Source: Periconia sp. R9002
Taxonomy: Eukaryota > Ascomycota > Dothideomycetes > Pleosporales > Periconiaceae
Assembly (NCBI GenBank): GCA_023627715.1
Contig: JAMAHW010000010.1
Coordinates: 620,001 to 684,000, forward strand
Length of the DNA stretch: 64,000 bases
Direction: 5' to 3'
A program made the position numbers and the translations under genes. The notes under the pieces were generated by a model that saw only the letters and a program-made list of their open reading frames with translations, was not told the DNA's origin and did no database searches. Of this stretch, positions 49,501-59,906 are shown one piece after another (position 1 is the stretch's first letter; each line of letters starts with the position of its first letter).

Positions 49501-50278
49501 CTCAACGAATTGCTGTCTTCAGGTTAGTCGGTTGCGTCATTTTGATCGTCGCAAGCCAATCACCTCGAGCTTGTTGAGATCCATGCTAAACTGCTTTAGA
49601 CCTTCCTCCAACGCAATATACCTCGAGGAAGCTTTGGAAACTGATTGCGGATGTTGCTGCATGACCTTCTTCTTGTCGAGGAGGGTGCTTAACCGAAGTC
49701 GCAACTACGAGACACGTGAGCGACCAAGAGGATGAAGCAAAGGGGGTTGTCAATGGCGGAAGTACCTCGGCCTCTTTTTGCAAGTAGAATGTATTGACCT
49801 TCTCGAGCTCCCGTTCCTGAGAATGGTTATGAGTACAACAGTTGGCTATATAGGATTTGGGTGGACCTACCACGCGGAAGAAGAAAGTGGCCTTGTTCGC
49901 CTGCAGCGAGGTCTGAGGATCGAGCACTTCCGAGTCATAGCCATGTTCGCCTTGAGCAGGTATGACTGGCGTGGTACTCAGCCTTTTGATGAGCTAGAGA
50001 TGATGAGAAGCGGGCACAGGAGAGAGAAGAGAGGCAGGGAAACAAGCAGGTAGGGTTCGCATGTAGGTACCTTCTTGAGAGCTTTGTAGTCGACAAAACT
50101 AGCGGCATATTCTGGGATTTCCAGTTGCCTTTTTTGTATGTGCTTGCCGAACTTCCTAGAGAATCGGGAGGCGTCAGTAGGTTCATCTTTGGATGCAAGA
50201 CTTGTAGATGAAGCCGTCTTGCGCAAGACGGTTATTGGGAGCGGGCGCAGGTCCATTGGGTGTGAACATGACATACAT
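46539..50278 (-). CDS. nuc-2: NUC-2/PHO81 phosphate-sensing CDK inhibitor (SPX-ankyrin-GDPD)
   Basis: In Neurospora and yeast this protein inhibits the PREG-PHO85 cyclin/CDK under phosphate starvation. I infer ten exons: 50278..50277, 50155..50071, 49993..49871, 49816..49766, 49704..49564, 49512..49465, 49403..49386, 49333..47098, 47019..46856 and 46754..46539. They give 1027 aa, close to NUC-2. An N-terminal SPX domain runs from MKFGKHIQKRQLEIPEYA through NKATFFFRV to FSKILKKWDKTSK. About six ankyrin repeats follow (YGRIPLHYAAMHGHLELLE, LWTPLFHAASEGHVECLK, among others), then a C-terminal glycerophosphodiesterase-like region (PVLLCNELGADNYAP) in which I see no canonical HRG active-site motif, as expected for a non-enzymatic PHO81 domain. 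The start codon is split by the first intron (50276..50156), and one exon is only 18 nt. SPX domains bind inositol pyrophosphates. Confidence 0.93.
50156..50276 (-). other. intron that splits the nuc-2 start codon
   Basis: The minus strand reads CATCAT then GTATGT, and the acceptor TTCTCTAG is followed by G AAG TTC GGC. Splicing joins AT to G to form the ATG directly before the SPX start KFGKHIQ. The intron is 121 nt. Confidence 0.75.
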
Positions 50279-51285
50279 GATGGTGACAGCAAGGTGGGAG
50301 GGGACTTGGACTGTTCGGAGGGTTTGAAGATTCGGCAGAGGAGACTAGGCAGGCAAGCGAGATCCTGGGGGTCAGACGTATGCAGATGCAACCATACAGG
50401 ACGAGGATGGTCAGGTTGTGCTCGTGGGCAGAGTCCTATAGGACAGGCAAAACGAGGGCGGCAGGTAAGCAGGCAAGAGGTGGGAAGGGAAGGGGGGGTA
50501 AAAAAAGAACAGGAACAAGGTTTAGAGCGGAAGGTTGGGAGAAGAGAAAAAAAAAAAGTAAAAAAAGGGAAGCAATAGCTGGATGAGGCTCGCCGTTATG
50601 GCGGGGAATGGACGTGCGTCAGTATAACTGTAAGATGGGACGGAGGGTGGGCCGTGGGGGGGAGTGGTATGGAAGACGATGGTACAGCAGCAGCAGGCGG
50701 CAGTGAGGGTAGGTAGGTAGGTAGTCGGTGCCCGTTGGACAGGTTAGCGTAGGTGGGAGGAGGTGGGAGGGCGCTCGCTCTCAAGAGGCCACGAGACTGT
50801 GCATGATGGCATACAGACAGGAGACTTTAAGTTACAGTACAGTCAATAAAGTCTGGTGGTGGTGGTGTCGACACGGTGGTGGAGGTTGTCGACGTCGAGG
50901 TTGTGTGGGGGGGGCAGAACTAGAGCTGTCCCAAATTGAAAGTGCACCATTCACGACCGAGGCGGCGCAGCCAACCACAAGCCTCAACGGGCGCACGCTG
51001 TTCAAACGATTGGCGACAACGCTCGGGGAGCCATGGGGCAAGGGTCCCCAGAGCAGCCTAGTGCTTGCAGAGAACATGGCCATCGTACCGCGCCCATGGG
51101 TAGGTACCTAGGTACTTGGGTATACTGGTTGGTCCTTTTACTTTCCGTACAGAGGTAACACACTACGTAATCCCCCCATCCGGTTAGCCTCATAGCCCTC
51201 CTGGTTACCCCATCCGTCTGCGTCTAGACGCCATGCTAGGCGCACGTGGCACACTCCCACCATCATACATACACTGTAGAAAAGC
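50279..51285. other. intergenic region upstream of nuc-2
   Basis: This 1 kb should hold the nuc-2 promoter and leader plus the 3' UTR of the Zn2Cys6 gene. A GTAG tetranucleotide run lies around 50709-50724. One CACGTG, the core bound by the NUC-1/Pho4 family, lies at 51243-51248, but the hexamer occurs many times in the window. Confidence 0.5.
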
Positions 51286-53871
51286 TCAGATTTGAATAGC
51301 CCCAGGTCCATGGCAACTGTCCCACAGCGTTTCCCACGGAAAATCCAATGAGTCAATTGGCAAGAATACGTCAGAAAACCCGTCCCTATCGGGAAGCATA
51401 TCCGCCTCACTTTCCTCAACATGGGCATTCTCATTCCTCGTTGTTAACCCGGACGTACAAGTAGAGTCCGATCGAGGTGAAGTAGTATTTAGATGCCGAG
51501 GTGCAGCATCGGCTAATGGCGATTCCGTCGTCAGTACCTGTGCAGCGGATGCTGCGTTGGCAATTTTCTGGATCGAGTCGTCGCAGCGTACAAGGCAGAA
51601 ATCAGCCAAGTCCCATTCTAACTCACTGAAATGGTTCGCAAACCATTCGTATTAGCCTGGATTGCAGTTATCGATTGTCCTAGAATTGCAGACCAATAAA
51701 AGTAATTGTTCACAAAACCAACGTACCTCTGCGCTTTTTTCAGACGATTGCGGAAAAGTACGAGTTTGGTGATGCAGTTTTGTTTTGCTGCAAGGTCAGT
51801 GCATTCAACGATGCAGCGTAAAAGTATGGTCGCAGCCGAAACGAGGAGGTAAGACGTATCTACCGAAAAAATTAGAGACATGCAAAGAATGATATGAATT
51901 TTAGTGGAAATCACTGACAAGGCATCCCTAGATGAGCGGGTACAAGAATTTGAAGTCAGCCAAACCCGAGGTGATTCAGTGGGTGATCAAAGTCGCAAAA
52001 CTCCACGCCACGGTCTGCCCCGGGAAAACTAACAGAACCCATGAAGTGAAGAATCGGTGAGTGATGTGACAAAATCCGCCACGTCGGATGCGGAGTCTCT
52101 GAGCGTTGCAAGGCGGTATTGCTTTGCTTCATGGCTCCCCTGTTTCGGGTCTCCAATCGTAGCCTAGACTCCAGCTAAGTGCCCACACAAGGAAGAAGCG
52201 ACCATGTAATTTGCCCACCTTCAAAGCTAAGCGACATAACAATAACTTGATGGAGAGATACGAAAACCACAAATTATCCGCTCCACCTCCGTCCATAGGC
52301 TCTGTACCACGTTCGAGACTGAGGTCCTGCGGTAAACCATCCACCCAATCATCGAAGGCGCACTCCAATTTCCTTAAATCCTTCCATATAGTATCGGAAT
52401 TGATAGTAAGAGCGTATACATAAGGAAGGATGTCACCCAAGATCTGAGTCAGTTTACAGAAATGGACGAAGGAGGAGGACGCTCGCTGATGGGATTCTGA
52501 AGTGTTTTCGTCTGTAAACGACGATACGACAGGAAGCGGGACGTCATAATTCATGCGGTTGATGCTGTGAGGAATGCCATGGCTGATACTAGACCTAAAA
52601 AATAGTTACAAATATAAGCAACGAGAACAGTTTGTTGCACCTTCGTCTATTATCCGAATAAAGTCATAAGTCTTGACATTGCTAATGATGAATTTACGTA
52701 CCAGTGGTCGTGGATTAAAACGCCCCACCAGAGTCTTATTCGTACGTTCTTCTCGTGGGTTGTGGCTCGCCATGTAGTTGGGTCTCGGTGGAGTCCAAGG
52801 CTATGAGCCAAGGTCACAACCCGCCCAGCATTGATGATGTTACTAGTGACCTGCAATACAGGGCGTCCCACCATGTCTAAGAGTGCCGCGTGTACAGTTG
52901 AAATTGTAGGTTCGGCAAAATCCTCCTGAAGAGCCGAGATGGCTTGATTCCAAATGAATTGAGAATCTGGAGGAGCATGAGCGCGTAATGTTTCAGACTT
53001 TTTCCAAAATAGTAGAGCAGAAGCATATAAATCACACACTAAGGTGGATGATAGCCTATCGTTGTTGTTTTGCCACAAGTCCAAGAATGTGGTCGAGTCT
53101 AATATTGGAAAGTAAGGGTGCAAGTATTCGAAGTACCTGTTGTATAATTAGCCGATTTCATCCCAAGCGGAATGAAGTATAGGTATGTGGTACAGTTTCC
53201 GCACTTCAGACGCAAAAGGGTTGAGAACTTGCTCAATCACTTCTCGCTGGGACCTTCCTTCACATGGTTGTCGAAGTCAGTCAAATGGAAGAATCCAGGG
53301 TTATATCTATGGCTCGAAATTTTCTTGTCATGGAGATGCTTATTACGCAGTTGCGGTGAAAGATTTGCATACCTGGATGCGCGGGAGGTTTGAGGCCCTG
53401 AGATGGCCGAGGGACAGTGAGGTAGACGATAGCGTCACCAGGTGCATCAGAAATAGTGCTGTATATTTTTGAAGTCACGCGCGCTCCCGAAGACTGCGAA
53501 GTCAAGTATCGTTCCAAGATTGTTATGTCTTCTGCCATCGGTGGATTCAGCATCAAAGATGAATGCGTTAAAGACGCTCCAGCGGTGTCGGATAAATACG
53601 TCACACTGTCTTGGTAAATCCGGGGAGAGCATGATGGTTCATGACTTCTTTCCTGAATCCTCTGAATGTGCTTTCTAGCGGATCTCGGTGGCCTAGCTAA
53701 CGTCGCAAAGACATGCCGTTGTGGCTTTGAATAAGTACATGGAGACTGACTCTCATGGCAGAATCGGCATGCTTGGCTGGGGTGATCACTCTCGCATCTG
53801 ATCTTTCGATAGCGGCATCGATTGCAAGCAGGAACTTTGTGAGATCGGTAAGGTCTTGCAAGTTGTTGCAT
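51286..53871 (-). CDS. Zn2Cys6 transcription factor with fungal-specific TF domain
   Basis: I infer eight exons: 53871..53347, 53246..53194, 53136..52702, 52594..52219, 52163..52034, 51927..51919, 51859..51727 and 51625..51286. They give 666 aa. The N-terminal binuclear zinc cluster (about residues 16-46) is CNRCRYRKIRC...CRFCHESQSPC with Cx2Cx6Cx8Cx2Cx6C spacing. The middle homology domain shows YFEYLHPYFPILD, then LGLHRDPTTW, WWGVLIHDHWSSISHGIPHSI and NRMNYDVPLP, followed by FWMPY, whose W, M and P come from a 9-nt microexon. The C-terminal part contains LEWDLADFCLVRC and ends in an acidic, Ser/Thr-rich tail that could activate transcription. The gene is divergent from a PLP enzyme across 313 bp, so it may regulate that gene and itself; this is inference. 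The first two splice junctions are the least certain. Confidence 0.85.
51919..51927 (-). other. 9-nt microexon of the Zn2Cys6 gene
   Basis: It is flanked by a CATCTAG acceptor and a GTCAGT donor. It supplies the middle of the FWMPY motif (compare FWLPY in related fungal TF domains) and joins phase-1 ends on both sides. Confidence 0.65.
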
Positions 53872-54184
53872 CTCCGTCTTTTTCTCTATACAGAATGTGT
53901 AGATATGAAAGAAGACGGGTTCCGCGAGAAAAATGGCGAACGGGAAACTGATGTGAAAGAAGATGGGTTACGCGGGAAAGATAGCGAGCGGGAAACTGAT
54001 GTGGTTTCCTATCAACATCTCTCGGTCCGACCAATAACTCTAGCTGTTTGCCCGTTTGCCGTCGGAAAACTGGATCCGGAAGCTGCAAGATACATATCAA
54101 AGGTCTCCTCAATAGTGAACAGACGACATATAAAATAGCATTCTCAGTAAAGTATTGAAATTGCTCCTTTAACCATCTCTTACT
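53872..54184. promoter_or_regulatory. shared divergent promoter of the Zn2Cys6 factor and the PLP enzyme
   Basis: This 313 bp separates two divergent start codons. It contains a tandem repeat of two 48-bp units (53907-54002) and several CGG triplets, including an inverted pair CGG-N3-CCG at 53916-53924. Zn2Cys6 proteins typically bind CGG half-sites, so these are candidate operators; the link is inference. Confidence 0.6.
53907..54002 (+). repeat. 2 x 48-bp imperfect tandem repeat
   Basis: Unit 1 (53907-53954) and unit 2 (53955-54002) share GAAAGAAGA at their start and CGGGAAACTGATGT at their end, with scattered substitutions between. Each unit keeps the CGGGAAAC box. Confidence 0.9.
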
Positions 54185-55610
54185 ATGTCCCGTCCATACG
54201 ACTCTGTCGACGCAACGCAGCTGCAGCACGATGCAGAACGCTGCCTTCTTTCATACGGTACTTCCTTTTACCCCGAAATCATCACCTCGACCGATGGAAT
54301 TTACGTAGAAACGCACACGGGGCACCGTATGATGGATTTCACATCAGGCCAAATGAGCACATTGATTTCACATAACAATGCGGAAGTTGTCAAAGTGATC
54401 AACGATCACGCAACACATCTCGATCACCTTTTCAGTGGCATGATTAGCCCACCTGTCATAAATCTTGCAAGAAGATTGACGAGCATTGCTCCTGTCGGTC
54501 TTGACAAATCATTTTTCTTGAGCACCGGAGGGGAGAGCAATGAGGCAGCCATCCGACTAGCTAAATTCTACACTGGAAAGTTTGAAATCGTAGGCCTAGC
54601 GTCCTCCTGGCATGGCATGACTGGTGCTTCGCTTGGTGCGCAATAGTATGTATGCATCTGTGGCACCCCACAGTGCCAGGTCGAATATACAAACTGACTC
54701 TATACACCATATCAGTCACGCTGGAAGATCCGGGTACGGACCGAATATGCAAGGTAATCTTGCACTTCCCACACCTAATTCGTATCGCTCGATTTTCAGG
54801 AAGCAAGACGGCTCTCACGATTGGAAGAGCGAGCTCGATTTCGGATTCGATCTTGTCGACAAGCAATCGTGCGGTTCCCTTGCTGCTGTTATTTTGGAAC
54901 CCATCTTATCCTCAGGCGGCATGCTAGAGTTACCGGCCGGCTATCTGAAAGCCTTGAAAGACCATTGTATACGAAGAGGAATGCTGCTCATAATCGATGA
55001 AGCCCAGACCGGACTTGGAAGGGCCGGGGATTTGTTTGCATTTACCCATTATCCAGAAGATGAGGGAACTGTACCTGATATACTCACACTCAGCAAGACT
55101 TTGGGCAACGGGTTACCACTCAGTGCGGTAATGACGTCGAATATCATCGCACAACACGCAAAGCAGAATGGGTTTCTCTTCTACACGACGCATATCAATG
55201 ATCCCTTGCCAGCTGCAGTGGGAGACAAGGTTGTCGAGATAGTTGTCCGAGACGGACTGGTGGAACGGTCGCGTGAGCTTGGAATCAAGCTCCAGGCCGG
55301 TTTGAAGAAACTGCAGTCGCGATATGGATGCATCGGAGACGTAAGGGGGCGTGGTTTGATGGCTGGAGTGGAGATTGTGTGTGATCGGAAGACGAAAGAA
55401 GCCGCGCCTGAAGTGGGGGACGGCTTGGCTAAAAAGATGACTGAGATGGGACTTTGGGCGCAGTTATCCACCATGGCCTCATTTGCTGGTGTGTTCAGGC
55501 TCGCACCACCGCTCACAGTGACGGAAGAAGAGCTGGACCGGGCATTGGCAATCATGGAGGAGGCGTTGAGAACGACACCGGGGACACAGCCGCTGTACGT
55601 GGCGGAGTGA
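54185..55610 (+). CDS. Class III PLP enzyme, dialkylglycine decarboxylase-like
   Basis: This fold-type I aminotransferase-family protein most resembles bacterial 2,2-dialkylglycine decarboxylase, a decarboxylation-dependent transaminase. I infer two exons, 54185..54645 and 54716..55610, giving 451 aa. The PLP phosphate region is STGGESNEAAIRLAK. SSWHGMTGASLGAQYHAGRSG is rebuilt across the 70-nt intron. LAAVILEPILSSGG, LLIIDEAQTGLGRAGDLFAF and the PLP-Lys motif LSKTLGNG (K281) follow, then FYTTHINDPLPAAVG and CIGDVRGRGLMAGVEIV. There is no targeting signal, so it is probably cytosolic. Ordinary omega-aminotransferases are the main alternative, but SFFLSTGGESNEAA, WHGMTG and THINDPLP favour the decarboxylase subgroup. 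The gene is divergent from the Zn2Cys6 factor and may be its target, for example to use alpha,alpha-dialkyl amino acids such as 2-aminoisobutyrate. Confidence 0.88.
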
Positions 55611-56274
55611 GAAGGAGCAAACGTCATGTAGATGGATAGTATGTAACCATTTCCAATGATTGTGGGCGGATTGGTGATTGTGAAGATCAATTCATGGACA
55701 GAAAGGCCGGCCGACTTGAGGCTCTGTGGGGGGACCAGGCTTACCTGATGAGGGTTAGCGTGGCTCGACTGTTGTCTTTCTTTCACTTGGTGAAGACGGA
55801 AGACGCTTGCTTTAGAAATCGGCAGAAGCTCTTCATTCAGAGAGGGTGGGCCATAGACGCAAAACATAACTACTTACATACATCTACTCAGGCCTGCACA
55901 AACAAAACTCCAAACTTGTACACCCACACGCACTTGCACCCTATTTCTCTCTCTCCTTCTCTCCTCGCCCTCCCTCTTTTCTCTCTACCCGCTCGCTCTC
56001 GGCGGTTGGTTTAGATTGCCGCCTGCCCCACTATCAGCTTTGCACCTCCCCCAGGCAGCCGAACGTCACCTTCTGCTCTGCCCTCCTCTGCCACTGCCAC
56101 TACCACTGCACCTCTCTCCCTCTCTCGCCCTCCCACCACCACCGCGATCGCATCCACCACCCCGCAAGACACACACCCCCTCACGCGTATTACGTGTCAA
56201 TCTGCTCTCGGGGCGAGTACCCCGCTTCAGAAGCTGTCCGGGAGCTTGTCCCCTCGCGAAGCAGCCCACCCATC
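55611..56274. other. intergenic region and crm1 leader
   Basis: This 664 bp contains the PLP-enzyme 3' UTR and, from about 55870 to 56275, a strongly C/T-rich leader typical of a highly expressed fungal gene. No other gene was seen. Confidence 0.5.
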
Positions 56275-59200
56275 ATGTCCGTCTCCATTGAAGAGCTGGA
56301 CGTCACAGTGCGCGCCTTCTACGAAGGTCGTGGCGAGCCTGTACGTATTCTACATGTCCATGTCCTTCTTCGCCCCCGTTGCTCCCTTTGCCGCTTTCGC
56401 TCTATCCACACTGTGCTAACACGTCTCTTTTCTCCAGCAAAAACAAGCTCAAGCGACCCTGAACCAAGTGCGTACCAACCGCAACCCAGCCTCCTCCCTT
56501 CTCGTCGTATCCCAACTGACCCGCGCATAGTTCAAGGAGAATCCAGATGCGTGGCTTCTCGTCGACAAGATTTTGCAAGATGCACAGTACCCGCAGACCA
56601 AATGTGAGCATCCACATTGTCTCTAGGCATGGGATCAACTGGTGCTGGACCTTTGGCTAACTCTGGTCTAGATCTTGGACTGCAGGTCCTGGACAATGTC
56701 ATCATGACTAGGTGGAAAGTGCTGCCTCGCGAGCAATGTCAAGGTGCGTTGACCCACAAAGCACATCGGCACCATGCACTAATCAAACGCCTCAGGCATC
56801 CGCAACTTCATCGTCAACTTCATCATCCAGCTGTCCAACAATGATGACCGTAGCCAGATCGATCGAACCCTCCTCAACAAGCTCAATCTAGTGCTTGTAT
56901 CTGTCCTGAAGCAGGAGTGGCCCCACAACTGGCCAACCTTCATCAACGAAATCATCCATTCGTGCCACAGTAGCTTGCCAATTTGCGAAAACAACATGGC
57001 CATCCTTAGACTCCTCTCTGAAGAAGTCTTTGACTATTCAGAGGATCAAATGACTTCAGCAAAGCGACGCGAACTGAAGCAGAGCATGTGTGACGAATTC
57101 ACCTCCATTTACCAGCTCTGTTCCGAGGTCCTTCGCACCGCAACCGAAGCTTCACTTATCAAGGCGACCCTTGAGACCCTTCTTCGTTTTCTCAACTGGA
57201 TTCCCCTTGGTTATATTTTCGAAACGCCTCCGAGTGGCTCGAGTCTTATTGAGACGCTTCGAAGTCGATTCCTTGACGTTCCCGATTTCCGCAATATTAC
57301 CCTCAAGTGTTTGACAGAGATTGCTGGATTGCCGACCGAGCCCGCTTACGACGACAAGCTTGTGCAAATGTTTACCGAGACACTCACGGCCATCTCTAAG
57401 ATTATACCTCTCACACTCGACCTCAAGAGCACATATTCGGGAAGCAACAGCAGGGACCAAGAATTTGTGCAGAACCTAGCCCTGTTTTTGACCAACTTCT
57501 TCACAATGCATCTCAATGTCATTGAAAATCTAATGAACAGGGATTTCCTCACGCATGGCCATTTCTATTTGATACGGATAAGTCAAATCGATGATCGTGA
57601 AATCTTTAAGATCTGTCTCGAGTATTGGACGAAGCTGGTCTCGGAATTGTATGATGAAATGCAAGCCCTTCCAATCACTGACATGAACCCTCTCCTGAAT
57701 ATGGGCCTATCAGCTGCGAATGGCGGTGCTCGAGATCCTGCCATTTTGGCTAACTACCCCCTGCGTAAGCACAAATATGCCGAGATTCTCTCTAACCTTC
57801 GTACGGTTATGATCGAAAAGATGGTGCGGCCTGAAGAGGTACTTATCGTGGAGAACGATGAAGGGGAGATTGTGCGCGAATTTGTCAAGGAAAGTGATAC
57901 AATCCAGCTCTACAAATCAACTCGCGAGTGCCTGGTCTTCTTGACTCATTTGGATGTCAACGATACAGAGCAGATCATGTCGGAGAAGCTCGCTCGGCAA
58001 GTAGATGGCTCCGAATGGTCATGGAGTAACTGCAATACGCTATGCTGGGCCATCGGTTCCATTTCCGGCGCAATGAACGAAGAGACGGAAAAGCGTTTCC
58101 TTGTCACTGTGATCAAGGACCTTTTGGGTTTGACCGAAATGAAGCGCGGAAAAGACAACAAAGCCGTCGTTGCTTCCAACATTATGTATATCGTCGGTCA
58201 ATATCCCCGTTTTCTGAAGGCCCATTGGAAGTTCTTAAAGACCGTGGTCAACAAGTTGTTCGAGTTTATGCACGAAACCCACGAAGGTGTGCAGGACATG
58301 GCCTGTGACACTTTCATCAAGATTGCAAACAAATGCCGGAGGCATTTTGTTGCCCTTCAGCCAGGAGAAACAGAGCCGTTCATCGATGAAATTGTGCGCA
58401 ACCTTCGAAAGATTACGGGCGATCTACAACCGCAGCAAATACATACCTTCTACGAAGCATGCGGCTATATGATCAGCGCCCAGGGTCAAAAGAGCATGCA
58501 AGAGCGGTTGATTCATGATTTGATGGCACTACCCAACCAAGCTTGGGATAACATCATTGCACAGGCCAATCAGGATCCTTCTTGCCTGCAAGATCCGGAA
58601 GTGATCAAAGTCGTGGGCAATATCATGAAGACAAATGTTGCGGCGTGTGGTTCGATAGGTTCATACTTCTACCCGCAGATCGGTCGCATATATTTCGATA
58701 TGCTTACGATGTATCGCGCCAGCTCTCAACTTATTGATGAGGCAGTCCAGCGGGAAGGAAACATTGCAACAAAAATGCCAAAGACCCGTGGGCTACGCAC
58801 CATCAAAAAGGAAATCCTTAAATTGATCAATACGTACGTTGATAAGGCGGACGACTTGGAAATGATACATACGAATATTGTCCCCAAGTTGCTGGAAGCA
58901 GTGCTGCTGGATTACAAGAGTAATGTCCCCGATGCCCGCGAGGCTGAGGTGCTGAACGTAATGACCAGCATCATCAACAAACTACATGTATGTTGACAAT
59001 CTGACACTAACTCTAATTTAAGAGACCCTTGAGGCTGTTACTAACAAAATTTGCAGAGCATGATGGAAGACCAAATCATGAACATCATGGACAGTGTCTT
59101 CGAGTGTACACTCGAAATGATCAACAAGGACTTTTCCGAGTACCCAGAACATCGAGTCGAGTTCTTCAAGCTTTTGAGGACAATCAATCTTCGCTGCTTC

Positions 59201-59906
59201 CCGGCTCTGCTTCGTCTGGACGGACGCTCCTTCAAGTTTGTTATCGACTCGTGCATGTGGGCAAGCAAACACGATAACCGCGAGGTCGAGAGTGCCGGCC
59301 TGTCCATGTGTTTTGAACTGATCTCTAACATGGCCGACACGGATGCCGCAACACGCAACGGGTTTTTCCGGCAATTCTTCACTACAATTCTGCAAGACGT
59401 GTTCTTCGTCGTCACGGATAGTGATCACAAGGCAGGCTTTAAGTCACAATCCATGCTGTTGGCAAAAATGTTTTGGCTTGTCGATTCAGGGAAATTGGAT
59501 GGTCCCATCTACACCTCACCCGACATGGCACCTGAGGGAACGCCTAACCGCGAATTCCTTCGCAACTTCGTTGGTAATCTACTGGCCACAGCCTTCCCCA
59601 ATCTTCAAACGTAAGTTTTCAGATGCACCATTGTCACTGTATAGTGGTGCCATGACTAACGATTGCAGTGCCCAGATTGCTTCTTTTATTGACGGGCTGT
59701 TCGCCACGAATTCTGACCTCACGCGATTCAAAGTCATTCTTCGTGACTTTTTGATTTCACTGAAGGAGTTCTCAGGCGACAACGCGGAACTATTTGCGGA
59801 AGAGCGAGAAGCGGCAGCTACCAAGGCCAAGGAAGAGGAACGCCAACGTGCAATGAAGATCGGTGGGCTACTGAAGCCTTCTGAAATGGATGACGATGAA
59901 TTGTGA
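56275..59906 (+). CDS. crm1: Exportin-1/CRM1 nuclear export receptor
   Basis: This is the karyopherin that exports leucine-rich NES cargo with Ran-GTP. I infer seven exons: 56275..56340, 56438..56467, 56531..56603, 56672..56743, 56796..58987, 59057..59610 and 59669..59906. They give 1074 aa, the family length. The N-terminus [37 protein letters not shown] is assembled from three small exons. The importin-beta N-terminal domain continues to [15 protein letters not shown]. The CRIME-like region has [18 protein letters not shown], and the NES-groove segment is [17 protein letters not shown]. The groove Cys (about residue 497), the leptomycin-B target in animals and fission yeast, is present. The C-terminal end is a charged helix followed by an acidic tail (EMDDDEL). 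Confidence 0.96.

Noticed and set aside
51243..51248. CACGTG upstream of nuc-2 as a NUC-1/Pho4 autoregulatory site
   Set aside because: The same hexamer occurs at several other places (for example near 7, 24591, 27615, 39855, 46041 and 49705), roughly what chance predicts for 64 kb, and it lies nearly 1 kb from the start codon.
53755..54138. 127-codon plus-strand frame over the 48-bp tandem repeat as a small repeat protein
   Set aside because: The repeat is in frame, but four of the substitutions between units change the amino acid, the frame overlaps the 5' end of the minus-strand factor, and no family or start context supports it.
46539..55610. A secondary-metabolite cluster around the Zn2Cys6/PLP-enzyme pair
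   Set aside because: No polyketide synthase, peptide synthetase, terpene cyclase, P450 or dedicated transporter adjoins the pair; the neighbours are nuc-2 and crm1.
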